Position numbers and translations under genes: made by a program
NCBI RefSeq assembly: GCF_011516835.1
Contig: NZ_WOTB01000002.1
Coordinates: 186,001-250,000, forward strand
Direction: 5' to 3'
DNA: 64,000 nucleotides
DNA from: Acetobacter musti
Lineage (GTDB): Bacteria > Pseudomonadota > Alphaproteobacteria > Acetobacterales > Acetobacteraceae
The notes under the pieces: generated by a model
What the model was told of the DNA's origin: nothing
Databases searched by the model: none
The model's input: only the letters and a program-made list of their open reading frames with translations
Shown: in pieces, positions 26,838-36,010 of the stretch
Numbering within the stretch: the first letter of the stretch is position 1
Layout: each line of letters begins with the position of its first letter

Positions 26838-27800
26838 ATGAGTTCTGGCGTTGATGCCGTCGTCACCGAGGCGGAACTGAAGCGCAGGCTGCGCCGCTGG
26901 CGGGCCGGAGCCACAGCGGTCTTCGTCGTCGCGGTCATGACGGCAGGCGCGCTCGGCCACAGAACAACAGGCTGGAAACCAGCCGCCGTAACCGGTCCTC
27001 ATCTGGCCCGGCTCAGGATCAGCGGTGTTATCGGCGCCGATGTCTCCCGATGGACAAAGGCACTTTCAAAAGCAGAGAAGAACCCGGCCGTCAAAGGGCT
27101 GATCCTCGACGTCGATAGCCCGGGCGGCTCGGTCACGGGTGGCGAGGAACTGCACGACGCCATCGAGCATTTTGCGAAAGTCAAACCCGTCGTCACCACC
27201 ATGGGCGGCGTTGGCGCGTCCGCCGGGTACATGATCGCCCTTCCGTCAAAACGAATTTTCGCGGAACGCAGCACGCTGACCGGCTCCATCGGCGTCATCA
27301 TGGAAAGCCCGGATGTCTCGGGTCTTCTCGGCAAGATCGGCGTGAACGTCGATGAACTCGTCTCCGGACCGCTCAAGGGACAGCCTTCGGTCGTAAAACC
27401 GCTCTCACCGGAAGGGCGCGCCATGCTCCAGGGCGTGGTCGGCAATCTGTTCGATCAGTTCGTCGCAATGGTCGTCACCGGACGTCATATGCCCGAAGAC
27501 AAGGTCCGGTCCCTGGCCGACGGGCGTCCATACACAGGACAGCAGGCCGTCGCGCTCGGTCTGATCGACGCTCTGGGAACCCGTGACGACGCCCGTAACT
27601 GGCTGGCGAAAACCTGCGGCCTGAGTGGCGAGCCGGACGTCGTGACGATCGGGGAGGCCACACGGCGATTCTCCCTGCGCCGTCGCCTGATCGGGCTGTT
27701 CGGCGGCGCCGTGATGTCATTGACCGGCCTTGATCCCGCCGAATTTCTGCCACAGGATTCCGAACGTCTTGACGGCGCTGTTTCGATCTGGAAACCTTAG
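26838..27800 (+). CDS. sppA: Signal peptide peptidase SppA-type protease (S49)
   Basis: 320 aa from the ATG at 26838 (an in-frame GTG at 26802 is possible). One N-terminal membrane anchor ('AGATAVFVVAVMTAGALG') precedes a single S49 domain, as in short SppA. The catalytic Ser128 is in 'GVGASAGYMIALPS' and the general-base Lys180 in 'GPLKGQPS'. It degrades leftover signal peptides in the inner membrane. It lies 19 bases before ihfB, so the two are likely co-transcribed. Confidence 0.92.
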   Translation: MSSGVDAVVTEAELKRRLRRWRAGATAVFVVAVMTAGALGHRTTGWKPAAVTGPHLARLRISGVIGADVSRWTKALSKAEKNPAVKGLILDVDSPGGSVTGGEELHDAIEHFAKVKPVVTTMGGVGASAGYMIALPSKRIFAERSTLTGSIGVIMESPDVSGLLGKIGVNVDELVSGPLKGQPSVVKPLSPEGRAMLQGVVGNLFDQFVAMVVTGRHMPEDKVRSLADGRPYTGQQAVALGLIDALGTRDDARNWLAKTCGLSGEPDVVTIGEATRRFSLRRRLIGLFGGAVMSLTGLDPAEFLPQDSERLDGAVSIWKP

Positions 27801-27819
27801 TTCCAGGTGAGGGAGCGCA

Positions 27820-28116
27820 ATGACCAGATCCGAACTTGTGGCTGAAATTGCGGCCGCCAATCCACATCTTCTTGTCAAAGATGTGGAACTCATTGTTCAT
27901 ACTATTTTTGAAGAACTCACCCAGGCGCTGGCCCGCGGTGACCGTATCGAACTGCGCGGCTTCGGCGCATTTACGGTCAAGAAACGGAACGCCCGCGCCG
28001 GCCGTAATCCCCGGACCGGCGAAACCGTCGCCGTGGACGAAAAAGTCGTCCCGTTTTTCAAGGCTGGTAAGGAACTGCGCGAGCGCGTCAATCATGCCGA
28101 ACCAAAGGACGAATAA
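27820..28116 (+). CDS. ihfB: Integration host factor subunit beta
   Basis: 98 aa, preceded by gagggag. Typical HU/IHF fold: '[26 protein letters not shown]' and the DNA-wrapping arm '[26 protein letters not shown]', ending '[15 protein letters not shown]'. With IhfA (elsewhere) it bends DNA at specific sites for transcription and recombination. The order sppA-ihfB is common in proteobacteria. Confidence 0.96.
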   Translation: MTRSELVAEIAAANPHLLVKDVELIVHTIFEELTQALARGDRIELRGFGAFTVKKRNARAGRNPRTGETVAVDEKVVPFFKAGKELRERVNHAEPKDE

Positions 28117-28792
28117 CACCTCCGCCCGCTAAACACCGGTTTTTGTTGAAGCAGGTCGCCCGCCCGTCTAAAATGACACCGGTTTCTGAATGGTCTGACC
28201 ATTTGCAGGAAGGCGTCCCGGGCAATTCAACACACAGTCCTGATTAGCGGTGGTCCGGAACAAAGCCGCCTCCTGCGTTTTTTGCGTGAGCACGCAGGCT
28301 GTAACGCATCTCCGTTCCGGCCAGCCGCCATTTTCGCCGTCGCAGCAGCGTGTCTCTGTCTTCAGAGCCAGACCGGTTTGTCCCGTACGGTACACCACAG
28401 CAAAACACCAGCGCATCATCATTACATGCTGCATGGCTGCCTGTCCGCCGGTCCGGTCATCGTCACGCACGGCCGTAAACTCCGCGCCATCGGGCGGCGG
28501 GGCAGGCTGCTCGCACCCGTCGGACGCGCTGTCTATTACACCGATGCGCGCCATTACTGCATGCCGGGGAAACATACACGTCGTCGCGGCTGATATTTTC
28601 TGCCTGGTTTTGTGTCATTTCCCCTGACCTGGTCCCTCGCGAAGGCCTGACTTTCTGCTAGACTGAATTGCCTGACGGGATTCAGCCTCAGCGGAATCGC
28701 GGGCGAATTCGGGAAGGCGGCATTTTACAGACCGTCATTGGGCAGCGGGTTGTTCCGTCACGCTGACGGCCCCGCGTGGAACAGGGACCGAT
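28117..28792. other. 676-base gap with two competing open frames
   Basis: The plus frame 28282-28593 (TTG start, 103 aa) has a signal-like segment ('FRPAAIFAVAAACLCLQSQ'), followed by a His/Arg-rich remainder. The minus frame 28168-28575 (135 aa) overlaps it completely and is Cys-rich. Both have middling codon bias and neither has a clear ribosome-binding site, so I do not call either as a gene. The manC promoter should lie at the right end. Confidence 0.4.
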
Positions 28793-30271
28793 ATGGATAC
28801 GATGACTGCTCAGGATCACGCGGAGAAAGCCCGCACTCCGGCGGAAAGAACAACTGCCACAATTGTGCCGGTCATCCTTTCGGGTGGTTCAGGAACGCGG
28901 TTATGGCCCATGTCCCGCGCCAGCTATCCGAAACAGCTCTGGCCATTACTGAGCGACAACTCCCTGCTGCAGGAAACGGCGCTCCGGGCGCGCAGATTCT
29001 CCACGGCCGCTCCCGTCATTGTCTGCAATGAAGAACACCGGTTCCTGATTGCGGAACAGCTTCGCGAAGCGGGCGTCGCTTCTCCGCGCATTCTGCTGGA
29101 GCCCGTCGGCCGCAATTCCGCACCCGCCATCGCGGCAGCGGCTCTGCTCGTCGCCGAGACGGACCCTGGCGCAATTCTGTGGCTGATGGCGGCCGACGCG
29201 GCGATGCTGAAACCCGATGCCCTGTCCGCCGCGTTACAGAGCGCCGTCGGCGGGGCCGAACGCGGCATGGTCGTGACCTTCGGAATGAAGCCAACCCGGC
29301 CTGAAACGGGGTACGGCTATATCGAGGTCGGAGCGGCCCTGCCCGATGTCGAAGGCGCGTTCCGCGTCAAAGCCTTCCGTGAGAAACCGGACGCCGCACA
29401 GGCGGAAGAATTCCTGAAAGCCGGTGATTATCTCTGGAACTCCGGCATGTTCATGTTCCGCGCCGATACGCTGATTCGCGAGATGGAAGAGCATGCCCCG
29501 GACGTAATGGCCGGCGTGCGCGAAGCCTATGCCGCCCGGCGCGGCGATCTGTTCTTCGAGCGCCTCGGTGCGGAAGAATTCCGCCAGGTGCCCGATATTT
29601 CAATCGACTACGCCGTAGCCGAGCGCAGCAGCAATGTCGCCGTGGTTCCTGCCGATCTCGGCTGGTCCGATGTCGGCAGCTGGGACGCCCTGTGGGACAT
29701 CAGCCCCAAGGACGCAGACGGTAATGTCGCCATCGGGGATGTCCTGATCGAAGACACGAAAAACTGCTACGTGCGCTCGGAAAAATATCTGACGGCCGTC
29801 GCCGGTGTCGAGGATCTCGTTGTGGTGGCAACGGACGATGCCGTATTCGTCACGCATCGCGACCGGGCGCAGGACGTCAAAAAGATCGTCGAACGCCTGA
29901 AGAAGGAAAAACGACCCGAGGCCGCGACCCATAACCGCTGTTACCGCCCCTGGGGCTTTTACGAGAGCCTCATTCAGAACGACAGATTCCAGGTGAAGCG
30001 GATCGTCGTCCAGCCAGGCGAAAAACTTTCCCTGCAGAAGCATTTTCACCGGGCGGAACACTGGGTTGTCGTGGGGGGCGTCGCTCTCGTGACCCGCGAC
30101 GACGATAAGGTGCTGGTGCGTGAAAACGAAAGTATCTATCTGCCGCTGGGATGCGTCCACCGGATGGAAAACCCCGGCAAAATTCCTCTGACTCTCATCG
30201 AAGTGCAGACCGGGTCCTATCTTGGGGAAGACGATATCGTCCGCATCGAAGATACGTATAACCGAAGCTGA
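28793..30271 (+). CDS. manC: Mannose-1-phosphate guanylyltransferase / mannose-6-phosphate isomerase
   Basis: 492 aa. The nucleotidyltransferase domain (about 1-350) carries 'VILSGGSGTRLWPMSRASYPKQLWPL' and 'FREKPDAAQAEEFLKAGDYLWNSGMF'. The C-terminal cupin PMI domain has 'RPWGFYESL', 'VKRIVVQPGEKLSLQKHFHRAEHWVVV' and metal-binding His/Glu. The bifunctional enzyme makes GDP-mannose, used for acetan/xanthan-type exopolysaccharides and LPS. No polysaccharide operon is adjacent. The start has aggga 6 bases upstream. Confidence 0.94.
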   Translation: MDTMTAQDHAEKARTPAERTTATIVPVILSGGSGTRLWPMSRASYPKQLWPLLSDNSLLQETALRARRFSTAAPVIVCNEEHRFLIAEQLREAGVASPRILLEPVGRNSAPAIAAAALLVAETDPGAILWLMAADAAMLKPDALSAALQSAVGGAERGMVVTFGMKPTRPETGYGYIEVGAALPDVEGAFRVKAFREKPDAAQAEEFLKAGDYLWNSGMFMFRADTLIREMEEHAPDVMAGVREAYAARRGDLFFERLGAEEFRQVPDISIDYAVAERSSNVAVVPADLGWSDVGSWDALWDISPKDADGNVAIGDVLIEDTKNCYVRSEKYLTAVAGVEDLVVVATDDAVFVTHRDRAQDVKKIVERLKKEKRPEAATHNRCYRPWGFYESLIQNDRFQVKRIVVQPGEKLSLQKHFHRAEHWVVVGGVALVTRDDDKVLVRENESIYLPLGCVHRMENPGKIPLTLIEVQTGSYLGEDDIVRIEDTYNRS

Positions 30272-30308
30272 CCAGTGATCGCCCGGTTTTATTCGGGCGG
30301 TTATGGAT

Positions 30309-30420
30309 TGTGCAAACAGGAGACACAGCAGGGCTCTGCCCTGCACCCATTTATTTTAACAAACCGGGATCAAAGGGATCGCGTCCCTATGTGGGGTTCG
30401 GGGCAAAGCCCCGAAAAGCC
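30309..30420. repeat. Best-preserved composite repeat: module C plus module A
   Basis: Module C is gcaaacaggagacacagcag...ccctgcaccc (30311-30347), containing the palindrome gcagggctctgccctgc. After 'atttattttaa' comes module A (30357-30420), in the same orientation as copies 2 and 3. It lies between convergent manC and the LysR gene. Module C alone recurs at about 39972-40010. Confidence 0.8.
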
Positions 30421-30469
30421 ACGCACCGGATACGGAACCCGGCGGTGCTTTTCCCAGAGTAAAATGAAA

Positions 30470-30507
30470 AATGCCTGCTATATCCGGTCACGGACATAAC
30501 AGGCATT
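30470..30507 (-). terminator. Intrinsic terminator of the LysR gene
   Basis: aatgcctgctat (30470-30481) pairs with ataacaggcatt (30496-30507), 11 of 12 positions, across a 14-base loop. On the minus strand it is followed by ttttcatttta. It lies 33 bases beyond the stop of the LysR gene. Confidence 0.7.
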
Positions 30508-30540
30508 CATTCGGAACTGTTATCAGAGCGGAAAGAAAAA

Positions 30541-31425
30541 TCAGCCCCGCAGGCCAAGCTCGCTGGTCAGGAAATCACGGAAAACCGCAACACGCTTGGA
30601 ACTGCGTAGCTCTTCCGGATAGACAAAGAACGCTTCCACAAGAGGCGGCTCAATCGCTGGCAGCACCTTTACCAGATCGGGATACTCAGACACCGCGTAA
30701 CCCGGAACCGACCCAATCCCCAGCCCGGCGGAAATGGCGTCCGCCATCGCAACCATGCTGTTGACCTCAAGCCGTGCGCCACGCCGGCTGCCTTCCGGCA
30801 TCCCAGCCTCAAGAAGCCAGTTGATGTGCGGAACCGGCGGATGATAGCCGCCAAACGCCACCAGCTTATGAGCGGAAAGATCGTCCAGCGTGGCCGGCTG
30901 GCCATACTGCTCGATATAACGCCGCGACGCATAGACCGGCAGCGGGAAATCCGCGAGATGACGCTGAATCAGATCCGGCTGGCGCGGCGCGTGCATCCGC
31001 ACAGCCACATCCGCCTCGCGCATACCGAGATCAAGATCGTTATCCTCAAGGATAAGCGTAATCGCGATCTCGGAATTCTGTTCCATGAACCGGTGCAGAC
31101 GCGGCATCAGCCAGCAACTGCCAAACCCGGTCGTGGTGGTGACACGCAGACGGCCGGCAGCCTTTTCCTTGCTCTCGGTGAGCAGGGTCTGCGTCATTTC
31201 AAGTTTCGAGAAAACTTCACGAACGGTCTGATTCAGGGTCTCGCCCTGCTCGGTCAGGATCAGACCGCGGGCGTGCCGGTGAAACAATGGCACCTGAAGC
31301 ACATCTTCAAGCGCAGAAATCTGACGCGATACAGCTGACTGGCTGAGGTTCAGAACATCACCGGCATGGGTGAAGGAACCAGCTTCCGCAACCGCGTGGA
31401 ATATCCTGAGTTTGTCCCAGTCCAT
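30541..31425 (-). CDS. LysR-family transcriptional regulator
   Basis: 294 aa from the ATG at 31425, chosen for the gggag 7 bases upstream (the frame is open to 31452). The winged helix reads 'MDWDKLRIFHAVAEAGSFTHAGDVLNLSQSAVSRQISALE'. The effector domain includes 'GRLRVTTTTGFGSCWLMPRLHRFM' and 'LILEDNDLDLGMREADVAVRM'. The co-inducer is unknown. It follows trxB in the same orientation with a 93-base gap; a similar pairing is familiar in Acetobacteraceae, so a redox-linked role is possible but inferred. Confidence 0.9.
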   Translation of the reverse strand: MDWDKLRIFHAVAEAGSFTHAGDVLNLSQSAVSRQISALEDVLQVPLFHRHARGLILTEQGETLNQTVREVFSKLEMTQTLLTESKEKAAGRLRVTTTTGFGSCWLMPRLHRFMEQNSEIAITLILEDNDLDLGMREADVAVRMHAPRQPDLIQRHLADFPLPVYASRRYIEQYGQPATLDDLSAHKLVAFGGYHPPVPHINWLLEAGMPEGSRRGARLEVNSMVAMADAISAGLGIGSVPGYAVSEYPDLVKVLPAIEPPLVEAFFVYPEELRSSKRVAVFRDFLTSELGLRG

Positions 31426-31518
31426 CCCAATCTCCCTGGTCATGCGAGCCACGCCATCCGGTATGGCGTCCCATGCGTGTGGTGCAGGAATTGTTGAGAC
31501 AGGTCAAGTATTCTGACA

Positions 31519-32481
31519 TCAGCCGGTAACAATTCCGCCAAGCCAGCGCTCCGCGTCCAGCGCCGCCATGCAGCCCGTTCCGGCCGCCGTCACCGCCTGC
31601 CGGTATATTTTGTCCTGCACGTCACCGGCCGCAAAAACCCCCGGAACCGAGGTCCGCGTCGTTCCGGCCTCCGTCATCACATAGCCCTCGGCATCCAGCA
31701 TCAGCTGGTCATGAAACAGACCGGTATTCGGCGAATGACCGATGGCAATAAACACCCCGTCAACCGCGAGCGTGCTCATCGTCTCGTTCAGCGTGTTGCA
31801 CAGCTCAACCCCGGTCACGGTCGGAGGCACGCCCGCGCTGTGAATGTCCGCCACCACTGAATTCCAGATCACCGAGACCTTCGGGTTTGCGAGAAGCCGG
31901 TCCTGCAGAATTTTCTCGGCCCGCAGGGAGTCACGACGATGAATCAGCGTCACATGCGCCGCGTGATGCGTCAGATAGAGAGCCTCTTCCACCGCCGTGT
32001 TGCCGCCACCCACAACAGCAACCTTCTTTCCCCGGAAGAAGAAACCGTCACAGGTCGCGCAGGCCGAGACCCCCGCGCCCTGCAGCCGCTTCTCGTTCGG
32101 CAGACCTAGCCACCGCGCCTGCGCGCCGGTCGCAATGATGACGGACCGGGCGTGATAAATATCGCCGCCATCCAGAGTCACCCGGAACCGCGCGCCATGG
32201 CGGAAATCCACCTCCGTCACCAGATCATGCAGAATCGTGGTGCCGACATGCTCCGCCTGCGCCGCCATCTGCTCCATGAGCCAGGGCCCCTGGATAGCCT
32301 GAGCAAAGCCCGGATAGTTCTCGACATCGGTGGTGATCATCAGCTGACCGCCAGGCTGCATCCCGGCGACGAGAACAGGGCTGAGATTTGCGCGGGCCGC
32401 ATAAATCGCCGCCGTATACCCGGCCGGTCCGGCGCCAATGATCAGAAGGTCTGTCGTCAACGTCTTATTCCCAGAATCCAT
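31519..32481 (-). CDS. trxB: Thioredoxin reductase
   Basis: 320 aa from the ATG at 32481. The FAD site is 'LLIIGAGPAGYTAAIYAARANL', the redox pair is Cys141/Cys144 in 'ACATCDGFFFRGKKV', the NADPH site is 'VAVVGGGNTAVEEALYLT', and the C-terminal FAD contact is 'PGVFAAGDVQDKIYRQAVTAAGTGCMAAL'. It transfers electrons from NADPH to thioredoxin. It is divergent from the Lrp-type gene across a 233-base region with repeated motifs. Confidence 0.96.
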   Translation of the reverse strand: MDSGNKTLTTDLLIIGAGPAGYTAAIYAARANLSPVLVAGMQPGGQLMITTDVENYPGFAQAIQGPWLMEQMAAQAEHVGTTILHDLVTEVDFRHGARFRVTLDGGDIYHARSVIIATGAQARWLGLPNEKRLQGAGVSACATCDGFFFRGKKVAVVGGGNTAVEEALYLTHHAAHVTLIHRRDSLRAEKILQDRLLANPKVSVIWNSVVADIHSAGVPPTVTGVELCNTLNETMSTLAVDGVFIAIGHSPNTGLFHDQLMLDAEGYVMTEAGTTRTSVPGVFAAGDVQDKIYRQAVTAAGTGCMAALDAERWLGGIVTG

Positions 32482-32522
32482 TACGGCACCCTGACTCCAT
32501 TCGTGAATGCGGCCGGCGCGCC

Positions 32523-32573
32523 ATAACGCCCGAAGTCGTAACGCCCGAATCGGACCGCCGATAATGGTCCGAT
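32523..32573. promoter_or_regulatory. Direct and inverted repeats between trxB and the Lrp-type gene
   Basis: The 11-base motif taacgcccgaa occurs twice, 15 bases apart (32523-32533 and 32538-32548), immediately followed by the perfect inverted repeat atcggacc/ggtccgat (32549-32556 and 32566-32573). The arrangement in a divergent promoter region suggests regulator binding, perhaps by the adjacent Lrp-type protein; this is inferred from symmetry only. Confidence 0.4.
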
Positions 32574-32714
32574 ATGGCGTCACGGCCAGAGAGGAGCAAC
32601 CCGCACGCCGTTTCCCGCGCCTTTGCCGGCCCGGATCATGACCACCGGAGCAGGCTTTGCACAGCCATCCCGCTTCGTCCTATATCGGTGCCGGACCGGG
32701 CAGGGAGAGGCGGG

Positions 32715-33215
32715 GTGGCCGCAGCGGAACTCGATATAACCGATCGGCGAATCATTTCCGAACTGCAGGCAGACGGGCGCATGACCAATGTCGAACTCGC
32801 CCGCCGCGTCGGGATCTCCGCGCCGCCCTGCCTGCGGCGTGTCCGCCGGCTCGAAGAAACCGGCATCATCACCGGCTACCAGGCCGAAACGGATCTGCAC
32901 GCGCTGGGCTGGTCCATCATGCTGTTCGCGCTGATCGGCCTCGACAGCCAGAAGGAAACCGTCCTCACAGGATTCGAAACCATGGTCGCCGCCTGGCCGG
33001 AAGCGCTGGAATGCCACATGATCCGCGGCGGCGGCGATTTCCTGGTCCGACTGGCCGCACGCGACACCGCCCATGAAAACCAGCTCACCCGCCGCCTGAC
33101 CGAGGCGCCCCATGTCGCGCGCGTCCAGACGCTGCAGACGATCCGCACCAGCCTCTCGCGGCCACCGTCTTCAGATCCGCACGCCGAGAACGATAAGATA
33201 TCATTATGCCCATAA
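32715..33215 (+). CDS. Lrp/AsnC-family transcriptional regulator
   Basis: 166 aa from a GTG at 32715 with gggagagg upstream (the frame is open to 32574). The helix-turn-helix reads 'LDITDRRIISELQADGRMTNVELARRVGISAPPCLRRVRRLEETGII'. The RAM/AsnC ligand domain follows ('PEALECHMIRGGGDFLVRLAARD'). Such regulators sense amino acids. It overlaps the start of the GT2-GtrA gene by 10 bases. Confidence 0.9.
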   Translation: MAAAELDITDRRIISELQADGRMTNVELARRVGISAPPCLRRVRRLEETGIITGYQAETDLHALGWSIMLFALIGLDSQKETVLTGFETMVAAWPEALECHMIRGGGDFLVRLAARDTAHENQLTRRLTEAPHVARVQTLQTIRTSLSRPPSSDPHAENDKISLCP

Positions 33216-34435
33216 CAGAATCCCGGGGTTCAGTAATCGCCGCCCCGGTCCCGATCCCGGCCGCTCCCGACGACCAGTGCGGCAAAGAGGACATCGTACC
33301 GGACACCGGCACGTCCTCGCCCCCCGGCAGCCAGACGGAAACGCGCACGGGCAGCCCGGAAATCACCGTCGTCGTCCCCTGTTACAGGGAAGCCGCCAAT
33401 GTCCGTCCCCTCGTCGACGCCCTGACGAAAGCCCTCGCCGGCCGGAGCTGGGAAGTCGTCTTCGTCGACGATAACTCTCCCGACGGCACCATCGACCAGG
33501 TCCGCGCGCTCGCCGAAATCAACTGGCGGGTCAGGGGCATCAGCCGGATCGGACGTCGCGGCCTTTCCTCCGCCGTGATCGAGGGAGCCCTCTCTTCGTC
33601 GGCTCGTTACATCGCGGTCATGGACGGCGATCTGCAGCATGACGAAACGCAGCTCGGTGCCCTGATCGACGCGGTAGCCGGGGGAGGGTGCGATATCGCC
33701 ATCGGCAGCCGCCATGTCGAGGGTGGCGATAACAGCGGCCTCGCCAACGCCTGGCGCCACGCCCTCTCGGATGGCGGTATCCGGCTCGCCCAGATGATGC
33801 TGCCAGTGCGTGTCGGCGACCCGATGAGCGGCTTCTTCGCCCTGCGCCGGGATTTTTTCGCCCGCACGGCGCCACGGCTCTCCGGACAGGGCTTCAAGAT
33901 TCTGATGGACCTGATCCTCTCCGCACCCGGACCGGTGCGCGTGGAGGAAATTCCCTGCACATTCCGCCCCCGCGTCGCCGGCGAAAGCAAGCTCGACGTG
34001 CTGGTCCTGCTTCAGTTCGCCGCGCTCATGCTCGACAAGCTGTTCCGGGGCTGGCTGCCCATCCGCTTCCTTGCCTTCGCCGCCGTCGGCGCAGTCGGTG
34101 TAGCCGTGAACCTCGCGGTGATGAACGTCATGCGCCTCGCAGGCGCGGAATTCGAAACAGCCCAGGCAACCGGCACCCTGATCGCGATCCTGGTGAATTT
34201 CTGGCTCGATAACACGCTCACCTACCGCGACCGCCGTCTGCGCGGGTCCCGGCTCTATGGCGGGCTGATCGTCTTCCTCCTCGTCTCCTCCGTCGGAGCG
34301 TGGGCCAATATCGGCATCGCACAGCTTTTCCGGGCCGACGGACAGGGATGGGGGCAGGCAAGCGCCGCCGGAGCCGTCATCGGCGTGGTGTGGAATTACG
34401 CCGTCTCATCGACACTGATCTGGCGCCCGAGGTGA
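33206..34435 (+). CDS. GT2 polyprenyl-phosphate glycosyltransferase fused to a GtrA domain
   Basis: 409 aa. A polar, Pro-rich leader (about 1-50) precedes a dolichol-phosphate-mannose-synthase-like GT2 domain ('ITVVVPCYREAANV', 'VVFVDDNSPDGT', 'IAVMDGDLQHDE'). The C-terminal third is a four-helix GtrA module ('RFLAFAAVGAVGVAVNLAVMN', 'ILVNFWLDNTLTYRDRRLRG'). It probably makes a polyprenyl-phosphate sugar and moves it across the membrane for the downstream GT39 enzyme, to glycosylate a lipid or LPS; the sugar is unknown. Confidence 0.88.
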   Translation: MPITESRGSVIAAPVPIPAAPDDQCGKEDIVPDTGTSSPPGSQTETRTGSPEITVVVPCYREAANVRPLVDALTKALAGRSWEVVFVDDNSPDGTIDQVRALAEINWRVRGISRIGRRGLSSAVIEGALSSSARYIAVMDGDLQHDETQLGALIDAVAGGGCDIAIGSRHVEGGDNSGLANAWRHALSDGGIRLAQMMLPVRVGDPMSGFFALRRDFFARTAPRLSGQGFKILMDLILSAPGPVRVEEIPCTFRPRVAGESKLDVLVLLQFAALMLDKLFRGWLPIRFLAFAAVGAVGVAVNLAVMNVMRLAGAEFETAQATGTLIAILVNFWLDNTLTYRDRRLRGSRLYGGLIVFLLVSSVGAWANIGIAQLFRADGQGWGQASAAGAVIGVVWNYAVSSTLIWRPR

Positions 34436-34466
34436 AAAGCCGGCGCCACCGTCCACACCAGGCCTC

Positions 34467-35948
34467 ATGACCGGAAGCCGCTCAGCGTATCCCGCTCCTT
34501 CAGTGTGTCTCGCCGTGTCCGCCCTTGCCGGCGTGACGCTCCTTCGCCTCCTTGCCGCCGCGTATCTGCCGGTGACCCCGGACGAGGCCTATTACTGGAC
34601 CTGGTCCCGCCACCTCCAGGCCAGCTATCTCGATCATCCGCCGATGGTCGCCCTCTGGATACGCGCCGGTACGATCCTGTTCGGCAATACCGGCTTCGGA
34701 ATACGGGTCACCGGCCCCCTCGCCGCCGCGGCCGGAACACTCCTCATCGCCGCCGCAACCCGTGACTTCATGACAGCCCGGTCCACCGCAGACAGATGCG
34801 CGACCGATGACGTGACGCCCCCTGTCATCGCCGGCCTGCTGCTCAACGCCACGCTCGCCCTCGGCCTGGGCGCGGTCATGATGACCCCTGATACGCCGCT
34901 GCTGTTCTTCATGGCCCTCTTTCTCGCGGCGCTCGGACGCCTTGCCGCGACAGGAAACGGGCGCTGGTGGCTGCTGCTCGGAATGGCCGCCGGACTCGGT
35001 TTCGACAGCAAATACACAATGCTTCTGCCAGCAGCCGGCATCGGTGTCTGGTGTCTGCTCACCCGGCCAGGCCGCGCATGGCTGAAAACTCCCTGGCCGT
35101 GGGCGGCTCTGCTTCTTTCAGGAATACTGACCACACCGGTACTCTGGTGGAATGACACGCATGGCTGGGCAAGCTTCATCCGCCAGGGCGGCCGCGCCGG
35201 CGACTGGAAACCCGCGCGCGCAGCACAGTTCCTGGGCGAACTGACCGGAGGCCAGATCGGCCTGCTGACACCCGGCATCTTCCTCCTCTGTGTCATCGCG
35301 TTCCGGAAGGCCCTCCGCAGCCACGAGGCGACCGACCGGCTCCTGCTCACCGTGACCGGCATCCCGCTTCTCGTCTTTTTCCAGCACGCGCTGGGAGACC
35401 GTGTGCAGGCGAACTGGCCGGTCCTGATCTACCCGCCGCTGGTCGTGCTCACAGCACTCTCACGCCCGCGCTGGTGGCGGCCCGCCGCGATTCTCGGCTT
35501 CACGCTCGGCGCCCTGGTCCTCTTCCAGGCCATAACCGGCGTGCTGCCGCTCAGCCGTCACCTCGACATCACGCTCCGCCAGGGCGGTGGCTGGCCGGCC
35601 TTTGCGCGGGCGGTGCGGGCGCGGACTCAGAATGCAGCATTCATCGCCTCGGATGATTACGGGCTGGCCTCCGAACTCGCATTCCGGCTGAAGGGCATCC
35701 CGGTCCTCGGAGCGGAGCCACGCTGGCAGCTGTTTGATCTGCCCGGTTTCCGCTGCACGGCCGGGCAGGGGATTCTGATCCGCAACGCCCGCCGCGATTT
35801 TCCCGCCGGCAGTCTCTGGCCGAGTCTGGTGTCCCCGGTAACAGAGATTCCGCGCACACGGCATGGCCGCGAGGCGGAACGTTACGTCCTTTATACCGTC
35901 CGGTGTCCGCTTCTGCAGGATATGCGGCAACTTCCTGCCATTCGCTGA
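34467..35948 (+). CDS. GT39/ArnT-like membrane glycosyltransferase
   Basis: 493 aa with about ten membrane helices. The N-terminus has the GT-C catalytic pattern 'YLPVTPDEAYYWTWSRHLQASYLDHPPMVALWIRAG', with the acidic DEAYY loop and the DHPP motif of the PMT_2/ArnT family. It would use a polyprenyl-phosphate sugar on the periplasmic face to modify a lipid, LPS or protein. It is 31 bases after the GT2-GtrA gene, its likely donor-making partner. Confidence 0.88.
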   Translation: MTGSRSAYPAPSVCLAVSALAGVTLLRLLAAAYLPVTPDEAYYWTWSRHLQASYLDHPPMVALWIRAGTILFGNTGFGIRVTGPLAAAAGTLLIAAATRDFMTARSTADRCATDDVTPPVIAGLLLNATLALGLGAVMMTPDTPLLFFMALFLAALGRLAATGNGRWWLLLGMAAGLGFDSKYTMLLPAAGIGVWCLLTRPGRAWLKTPWPWAALLLSGILTTPVLWWNDTHGWASFIRQGGRAGDWKPARAAQFLGELTGGQIGLLTPGIFLLCVIAFRKALRSHEATDRLLLTVTGIPLLVFFQHALGDRVQANWPVLIYPPLVVLTALSRPRWWRPAAILGFTLGALVLFQAITGVLPLSRHLDITLRQGGGWPAFARAVRARTQNAAFIASDDYGLASELAFRLKGIPVLGAEPRWQLFDLPGFRCTAGQGILIRNARRDFPAGSLWPSLVSPVTEIPRTRHGREAERYVLYTVRCPLLQDMRQLPAIR

Positions 35949-36010
35949 GCTTTCGTTAAGTCTGTTTTAAGCCGCTCCGGCCAGCATGGCCTCACAGGTC
36001 GGAGAGGCGG

